Assembly: GCA_938003855.1 (NCBI GenBank) | Contig: CALKXD010000109.1 | Span: 1 to 57,203, forward strand | Source: an uncultured Granulosicoccaceae bacterium | Lineage (GTDB): Bacteria > Pseudomonadota > Gammaproteobacteria > Granulosicoccales > Granulosicoccaceae | Direction of reading: 5' to 3' | DNA: 57,203 nucleotides | In this document: piece by piece, positions 53,072-57,203 of the stretch | Layout: each line of letters starts with the position of its first letter | Position numbering within the stretch: position 1 is the first letter of the stretch | The notes under the pieces: model-generated | Database searches by the model: none | Told to the model about the DNA's origin: nothing | What the model saw: the letters and a program-made list of their open reading frames with translations, nothing else | Made by a program: the position numbers and the translations under genes

Positions 53072-53359
53072 ATGAAATACAAATTACTGCAGGCGGTCTG
53101 CCTCGTTTCAGCCACGTTGTCCGCTAATGTTGCTGTTGGTGAAATACTGGCTGTGCCGGGTGGCAATTACTCGGTCACTCAGAATATCGCTACCCCTCGA
53201 CGCGGTGCCAACGTCGCTGATGTGCTGGCAAAGTTCGGTGAGCCGGTCCATCGCCATCGTGCGGTTGGTACCCCGGCTATCTCCAGTTGGGAGTATCAGG
53301 GCTTTGCGGTTTATTTTGAGGAGGGCTTTGTAATACACTCAGTGGTTGACCGTAGCTGA
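53072..53359 (+). CDS. small exported protein, SmpA/OmlA-like fold
   Basis: The 95-residue product has a signal peptide (about 1-24) and a short domain with D-V-L-A-K-F-G-E-P followed by S-W-E-Y-Q-G-F-A-V-Y-F-E, the pattern of small periplasmic proteins in many gammaproteobacteria related to the BamE/SmpA-like fold. Function unknown. The ATG at 53072 has GGAA seven bases before it and places the signal peptide correctly; the frame is open upstream to 53018. Confidence 0.72.
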   Translation: MKYKLLQAVCLVSATLSANVAVGEILAVPGGNYSVTQNIATPRRGANVADVLAKFGEPVHRHRAVGTPAISSWEYQGFAVYFEEGFVIHSVVDRS

Positions 53360-53375
53360 TCCTGATCTGAATCAT

Positions 53376-53400
53376 CGCAAGTGGCGCAACGCCACTTGCG
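53376..53400 (+). terminator. hairpin after the small exported protein
   Basis: A perfect 10-base stem CGCAAGTGGC / GCCACTTGCG with a five-base loop lies 17 bases after the stop. No long T-run follows, but the stem is strong and its position fits a terminator. Confidence 0.55.
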
Positions 53401-53556
53401 CTTCAGAGGTGACCTCTGACACCGGCCGTCGGCGTTACACCGGTGATGCGATCTGTGTCCGGGCAATACCGGCTGCCGCACACAGGGCAGGATATACCTT
53501 TACCTGGTGTAATGAATCTGCTCTTATAGCGGTCGGTTGAATAACATGTACGGTTT

Positions 53557-54276
53557 ATGTCTGTGGATGCCGCATCGCGCCGGGTAGAGTTTCTGCTCGG
53601 TGCCCGCGATACAATCCCGATGGTTATCGGTGCAACTCCCTTCGCAATACTATTTGGTGCACTTGCCACCAGTGCCGGTTTGTCACTTGCTGCAACGGTG
53701 GGTATGTCGTTGTTTGTGTTTGCGGGATCGGCGCAGTTTGTGGCAGCCAGCCTGCTGGTGCAGGGCACCGGTATAGCCGTCATTATACTCACCACATTCA
53801 TTGTCAACTTACGCCACGCACTATATTCCGCTGCACTGGGTCCGCATGTTCGTGGCCTGCCTCAGCGCTGGCTGATGCCGTTGGGGTTCCTGCTTACCGA
53901 TGAAACCTTTGCGGTGGTGATCAAGCGCTATCGCGAGACACCTGGTGTCGCTTTTGGCCATTGGTATTTTCTGGGGTCAGCCTGCGCAATGTATTTCAAC
54001 TGGCAGGTATTCACGTTGGTGGGCATCTTTGCCGGTCATCAGATGCAGGGTCTGGCAGACTGGGGGCTCGAGTTTGCCATGGTGGTTACATTTATAGGGA
54101 TCGTGGTGCCTTTGATCACCGACAAGCCTATGGTGATATGTGCCGTGGTAGCGATTGTGGTCGCACTTGCCGCGCGCGATTTACCGCATAACCTGGGCTT
54201 GATCCTGGCCTCGCTGCTTGGCATTGCCAGTGGCTACCTGGCTGAAAATGCACAATCGGTGGTCGCTCATGACTGA
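53557..54276 (+). CDS. azlC: AzlC-family branched-chain amino-acid exporter subunit
   Basis: The 239-residue inner-membrane protein is the large subunit of an AzlCD/YgaZH-type exporter of branched-chain amino acids. Family marks are P-F-A-I-L-F-G-A (near 26), F-A-G-S-A-Q-F (near 51), [11 protein letters not shown] (near 81) and T-D-E-T-F-A (near 109). Its end overlaps the azlD start by 8 bases. Confidence 0.93.
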   Translation: MSVDAASRRVEFLLGARDTIPMVIGATPFAILFGALATSAGLSLAATVGMSLFVFAGSAQFVAASLLVQGTGIAVIILTTFIVNLRHALYSAALGPHVRGLPQRWLMPLGFLLTDETFAVVIKRYRETPGVAFGHWYFLGSACAMYFNWQVFTLVGIFAGHQMQGLADWGLEFAMVVTFIGIVVPLITDKPMVICAVVAIVVALAARDLPHNLGLILASLLGIASGYLAENAQSVVAHD

Positions 54277-54583
54277 AGTACTGTTAATTGTCGGAATGAT
54301 GGTGGTAACTTTCGGTGTTCGTTATCCGGTGCTGGCACTACTTGGCAGAATAGAAATACCTCAGCGGCTGCAGCGGGCACTGCGTTTTGTGCCTGTCGCC
54401 GTGCTGAGCGCACTAGCCGCGCCACTGTCCGTGATAGCCGATGGACAGTGGTTTGTTTCTTTTCACAACCCTGCGTTTGCGGGCAGTGTCGCCGCGGTCG
54501 TGGTCGCTGTTGTCAGCAGGCATCTGCTATTGACGATGGCAACCGGGATGCTGGTGTTTGTATTGGTCAAACTCTTTTACTGA
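54269..54583 (+). CDS. azlD: AzlD-family branched-chain amino-acid exporter subunit
   Basis: The 104-residue membrane protein has four hydrophobic helices and the AzlD features R-Y-P-V-L-A-L-L-G (near 17) and [14 protein letters not shown] (near 38). It starts within the end of azlC, so the two subunits are translated together. Confidence 0.92.
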   Translation: MTEVLLIVGMMVVTFGVRYPVLALLGRIEIPQRLQRALRFVPVAVLSALAAPLSVIADGQWFVSFHNPAFAGSVAAVVVAVVSRHLLLTMATGMLVFVLVKLFY

Positions 54584-54629
54584 AACACTGCCTGATACAC
54601 GATGTGCTGCACAGTGGCTTAAGCGTTAC

Positions 54630-55112
54630 TCAGTCTTTGCGGTCCACCAGTGGGCTGGAATAGTTTAGCTCCATGTCCCACGGAAAATTGATCCAGGTGT
54701 CCTGCGGCACTTCTTTGATGAAGTCATCGACTTCCTGGCGTCCCTCCGGTTTGGCATAGACGGTAACAAAACGTGCATTCGGTACCACGGCTTTGACAGC
54801 GCGAGCGGTTTTGCCGGTGTCGACCAGATCGTCAATGAGTAACATACGCGTACCATCAGAATTGCATTTTTTTATTATTTCGCTGTCACCGCGCTCCTGG
54901 TAGTCATAGGTTTTGATGCAAATGGTATCAATCAGGCGGATGTTTAGCTCGCGAGCGATGATGGCGGCCGGAATCAGCCCGCCACGGGTTATCGCGATAG
55001 CACCGTCCCATTGCTCGGCCGGCAGCAGACGCTGTGCCAGCCTGCGGGTATCCCGATGCAGTTCTTCCCACGATACAAAAAACTTTTCATGTGTGCTGAA
55101 TGTCTCTGACAC
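54630..55112 (-). CDS. gpt: xanthine-guanine phosphoribosyltransferase
   Basis: Gpt converts guanine, xanthine and hypoxanthine with PRPP to their nucleotides. The 160-residue product has the PRPP-binding motif L-L-I-D-D-L-V-D-T-G-K-T (near 90) and the family segments A-I-T-R-G-G-L-I-P and P-Q-D-T-W-I-N-F-P-W-D. The start is the GTG at 55112, whose G is the last base of the apt stop (TAGTG), with GAGGG seven bases upstream; the TTG at 55133 is an alternative. Confidence 0.93.
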   Translation of the reverse strand: MSETFSTHEKFFVSWEELHRDTRRLAQRLLPAEQWDGAIAITRGGLIPAAIIARELNIRLIDTICIKTYDYQERGDSEIIKKCNSDGTRMLLIDDLVDTGKTARAVKAVVPNARFVTVYAKPEGRQEVDDFIKEVPQDTWINFPWDMELNYSSPLVDRKD

Positions 55113-55672
55113 TATTCGCCCTCGAATTCGCAAATACTGAAAACATCAATGCCCGCTTCGCGCAGTTTACTGGAGCCGTTCAGATCTGGCAGATCTATAA
55201 TGGCCGCGGCTTCTTGAATGGTTCCGCCCAGACGGGTGATGAGTGCCGCCGCCGCCAGCATGGTGCCGCCGGTGGCGATCAGATCATCGAGCAGGAGTAC
55301 TTTCTGCCCCGCAGATATTGCATCTTTGTGCAGTTCAACCTCTGCGCTACCGTACTCAAGCTGGTACGATTCACAGACAGTTTCGAAGGGCAGCTTACCG
55401 CGTTTTCTGATAGGCACGAGGCTTGTGCTCAGCTCGTAGGCAAGGGCCCCGCCGATGATAAATCCGCGCGCATCTATACAGGCCAGTACGTCTATATCGT
55501 GGTCATAGTAGCGATGCACGAAGCAGTCGACCAGCCGTCTGAAGGTTGCCGGATTCTGCAGCAGTGGTGTGATATCACGAAACTGTACTCCCGGCACCGG
55601 CCAGTCCGAAATAGTTCGAACCCGCGTATGGATGTAGTCACTGAAGTATTTAGATTGATCGGCTTTTTGCAT
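55112..55672 (-). CDS. apt: adenine phosphoribosyltransferase
   Basis: Apt salvages adenine to AMP with PRPP. The 186-residue product has [12 protein letters not shown] (near 25), the purine-binding A-R-G-F-I-I-G (near 68) and the PRPP motif [12 protein letters not shown] (near 126). It lies 11 bases downstream of the DAHP synthase gene and overlaps gpt, giving a three-gene transcript. Confidence 0.95.
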   Translation of the reverse strand: MQKADQSKYFSDYIHTRVRTISDWPVPGVQFRDITPLLQNPATFRRLVDCFVHRYYDHDIDVLACIDARGFIIGGALAYELSTSLVPIRKRGKLPFETVCESYQLEYGSAEVELHKDAISAGQKVLLLDDLIATGGTMLAAAALITRLGGTIQEAAAIIDLPDLNGSSKLREAGIDVFSICEFEGE

Positions 55673-55683
55673 GAGTGGTGTGA

Positions 55684-56751
55684 TTATGAAACGCGTTGTG
55701 CCAGCGGGGCGGCTAATTGTTCAGCCAGCGAGGCCATTAGTGTCTCTGTTGTGCCCCAGTCAATGCACTGATCGGTGATAGAGACACCGTAGGTCAGGTC
55801 GTCCGGGTTGTCGCCGAGTTTCTGGTTGCCGCTGCCGATGTGACTCTCCAGCATGATGCCAATGATGGATCGGTTACCTTCGGAGATTTGCTTGCAGACG
55901 TTGTCTGCGACCAGCGGCTGCAGCTCGAAGTTTTTATGCGAGTTGGCGTGGCTGCAATCGATGATCAGGTTGTCGGCAAGGTTTGCCTTAGCCAGTGCCT
56001 GTTCGGCAAGGGCGACGTTGACTGAGTCATAGTTGGGCTCTGATCCACCCCGCAGAATCACATGCCCGAAGGGGTTGCCACGGGTTTCCAGCCTTGTCAC
56101 CTGGCCATCGCCGTTGATGCCGAGAAAACGGTGTGGTGAGGAGGCCGATTTCATTGCATTGATGGCGATGTCGAGACTGCCGTCAGTGCCGTTTTTAAAT
56201 CCCACAGGAGTTGACAATCCGCTGGACATTTCGCGGTGAGTCTGGGACTCAGAGGTGCGTGCACCGATGGCGGTCCAGGAAAACAAATCCGACAAATACT
56301 GTGGGCTGATAGGGTCGAGTGCTTCGGTGCCGGCCGGCAGGCCGAGTTCTGCCAACCACAATAGTAGCTCCCGTGCTTTGTGCAGCCCTTTGTCGATATC
56401 AAATGAGTCATTGAGATCGGGGTCGTTTATAAAGCCTTTCCAGCCAACGGTGGTACGTGGTTTTTCAAAATACACCCGCATCACGATGTAGAGAGAATCA
56501 GCGTGTTTGTCGTGTATTTCCTTAAGCCGTTTTGCGTAGTCCTTGGCGGCGTCGATATCGTGTATCGAGCAAGGCCCCACCACCACTAACAGGCGCGGGT
56601 CACGACGCCCAAGTATGGCTTCTATGGTGTCGCGCGCGGTGTTCACCGTTTGCGTTGCCGTCTCGGAGCGGGGTAGTTCGCTGCGCAGTTCACGGGGTGT
56701 GATCAGTACAGATTCTGAAACGATATTTACGTTGCTGAGTTTTGTCGACAT
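55684..56751 (-). CDS. 3-deoxy-7-phosphoheptulonate synthase, class I
   Basis: DAHP synthase condenses PEP and erythrose 4-phosphate, the first step of the shikimate pathway. The 355-residue class I (AroF/G/H-type) enzyme shows V-V-G-P-C-S-I-H-D (with the metal Cys), [16 protein letters not shown] and D-C-S-H-A-N-S-H-K. The amino-acid effector (Phe, Tyr or Trp) cannot be decided by eye. The start at 56751 (M-S-T-K-L-S) fits the family length; a longer frame to 56817 is unlikely. PpsA in this window makes one of its substrates. Confidence 0.94.
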   Translation of the reverse strand: MSTKLSNVNIVSESVLITPRELRSELPRSETATQTVNTARDTIEAILGRRDPRLLVVVGPCSIHDIDAAKDYAKRLKEIHDKHADSLYIVMRVYFEKPRTTVGWKGFINDPDLNDSFDIDKGLHKARELLLWLAELGLPAGTEALDPISPQYLSDLFSWTAIGARTSESQTHREMSSGLSTPVGFKNGTDGSLDIAINAMKSASSPHRFLGINGDGQVTRLETRGNPFGHVILRGGSEPNYDSVNVALAEQALAKANLADNLIIDCSHANSHKNFELQPLVADNVCKQISEGNRSIIGIMLESHIGSGNQKLGDNPDDLTYGVSITDQCIDWGTTETLMASLAEQLAAPLAQRVS

Positions 56752-57033
56752 AGCGTGCTGTTGTGCAAGTGGGTATGGCGTGCAGTGTATGGAAATCTGG
56801 CAATGAATAACAGCCAAATTGTTGGCTGCGTGCGGTGCGGGAGTGGCGCGCCGCTGAGGATGGCGGTTGATGCCGCCGCTGTTCCGCAGCGTCGGGTTCA
56901 GTGCCGGCCGTGTAGCGCAGCGGCTTGATAGTCGACGCCGCGCTTGTTTTACGACGCTTTGGGGCCTACCCGTAGCGCCAGCGCCGGAAATGATCGACCG
57001 ATAGACTGTTGGCCGGAGGCGGGTTACTGGCGA
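56752..57033. other. intergenic region upstream of the DAHP synthase gene
   Basis: This gap of about 280 bases separates the rnd end from the DAHP synthase start. It should contain the promoter of the DAHP synthase/apt/gpt unit, but no clear -10/-35 pair or terminator was read. The open frame 56944-57180 on the plus strand is the antisense of the rnd end and is not a gene. Confidence 0.4.
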
Positions 57034-57203
57034 CTATTGGCTGATTTGCAGCTTTCCGTCGACGAAATGTATGTGTCCTTTGCCATCGAGGACCGAGCAG
57101 ATCGGGCCACCGATCAGCGATTCCCGCCAGCCCCTCATCATTGTTGTGTCGCGATTTCCACGGATCAGATCTTCCAGTGATTTTCGCGGTGCCAGAATTG
57201 ATG
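57034..57203 (-). CDS. rnd: C-terminal end of ribonuclease D (partial)
   Basis: The last 170 bases encode, on the minus strand, the C-terminus of a gene that begins beyond the window. The frame reads L-A-P-R-K-S-L-E-D-L-I-R-G then M-R-G-W-R-E-S-L-I-G-G-P and stops at 57034. The pattern (L-A-S-R-R...L-I-S-G-W-R in E. coli) fits the second helical domain of RNase D, the 3'-5' exoribonuclease of tRNA maturation. The identification rests on about 55 residues. Confidence 0.68.
   Translation of the reverse strand, partial: SILAPRKSLEDLIRGNRDTTMMRGWRESLIGGPICSVLDGKGHIHFVDGKLQISQ

Noticed and set aside
56944-57180. 78-codon plus-strand frame at the window end
   Set aside because: It is the antisense of the rnd C-terminus, which has a clear family pattern on the minus strand.
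1-57203. tRNA genes, rRNA, CRISPR arrays, prophage or intact insertion sequences
   Set aside because: No cloverleaf-like sequence, regularly spaced repeats, phage structural gene or complete transposase with terminal repeats was found by reading; a dedicated scan (tRNAscan, CRISPR finder) could still catch a missed one.

Overview
The window reads as a contiguous piece of chromosome from a free-living, probably aquatic or marine gammaproteobacterium. The evidence is the set of housekeeping genes rather than any single marker: PEP synthase with its regulator, RsmJ, RlmG, CmoB, MnmD, YajQ, SlyX, an LpoB-like PBP activator, GatCAB, MurB, PdxH and a type I DAHP synthase. Base composition looks even. 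No rRNA, tRNA, CRISPR array, prophage or intact insertion sequence was seen. A finer placement (for example Chromatiales-like) would be a guess.

Layout. 1-1566: a Gram-negative porin with a hairpin-rich leader and a strong terminator, then a ~170-bp imperfect palindrome. 1567-8854: UDP-glucuronate epimerase, divergent ppsR/ppsA, a GNAT acetyltransferase, a class V PLP enzyme and HemJ. 8882-10742: two lipoproteins, one LpoB-like. 10743-12482: a decayed stretch holding a frameshifted cheV relic. 12483-16694: an orphan CntA-like Rieske oxygenase, then an XRE regulator divergent from a PspA-like/membrane-protein pair. 16782-25032: oligoendopeptidase F, a PAS-GAF-GGDEF diguanylate cyclase, RlmG, two PLP enzymes and a Tat-exported Rieske-like protein with an abnormal ligand set. 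25545-31360: a DUF481 outer-membrane protein, the glycolate oxidase operon glcDEF and an IS1595-transposase-derived gene without visible catalytic residues. 31477-39258: PdxH, YajQ, RsmJ, a PetA-derived protein that has lost all four cluster ligands, SlyX, a divergent MreB homologue and gatCAB. 39372-46578: an outer-membrane/Ig-like lipoprotein pair, malonyl-CoA decarboxylase, MurB, a MATE transporter and UDP-glucose dehydrogenase. 46856-57203: an HD protein, MnmD, an unknown gene, CmoB, an AlkA-type glycosylase, an Nmad3 protein, envelope proteins, AzlCD, and a minus-strand aroG-type/apt/gpt cluster downstream of the 3' end of rnd.

How the genes work together. Ugd (45247-46578) and the UDP-glucuronate epimerase (1567-2574) would make UDP-glucuronate and UDP-galacturonate for surface polysaccharide. 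PpsA with PpsR controls pyruvate-to-PEP flux. GlcDEF feeds glycolate into glyoxylate. CmoB and MnmD modify the tRNA wobble base, RsmJ and RlmG methylate rRNA, and GatCAB makes Gln-/Asn-tRNA. Apt and Gpt salvage purines. The most unusual material is a group of proteins that keep a well-known fold but lack its active residues: the cluster-less Rieske protein, the His-less Tat Rieske-like protein, the non-catalytic IS1595 derivative and the divergent MreB in the usual mreB position. The XRE/PspA-like/membrane-protein module and the orphan Nmad3 gene also stand out. Most start sites, and all promoter and operator calls, are inferences from reading the sequence.
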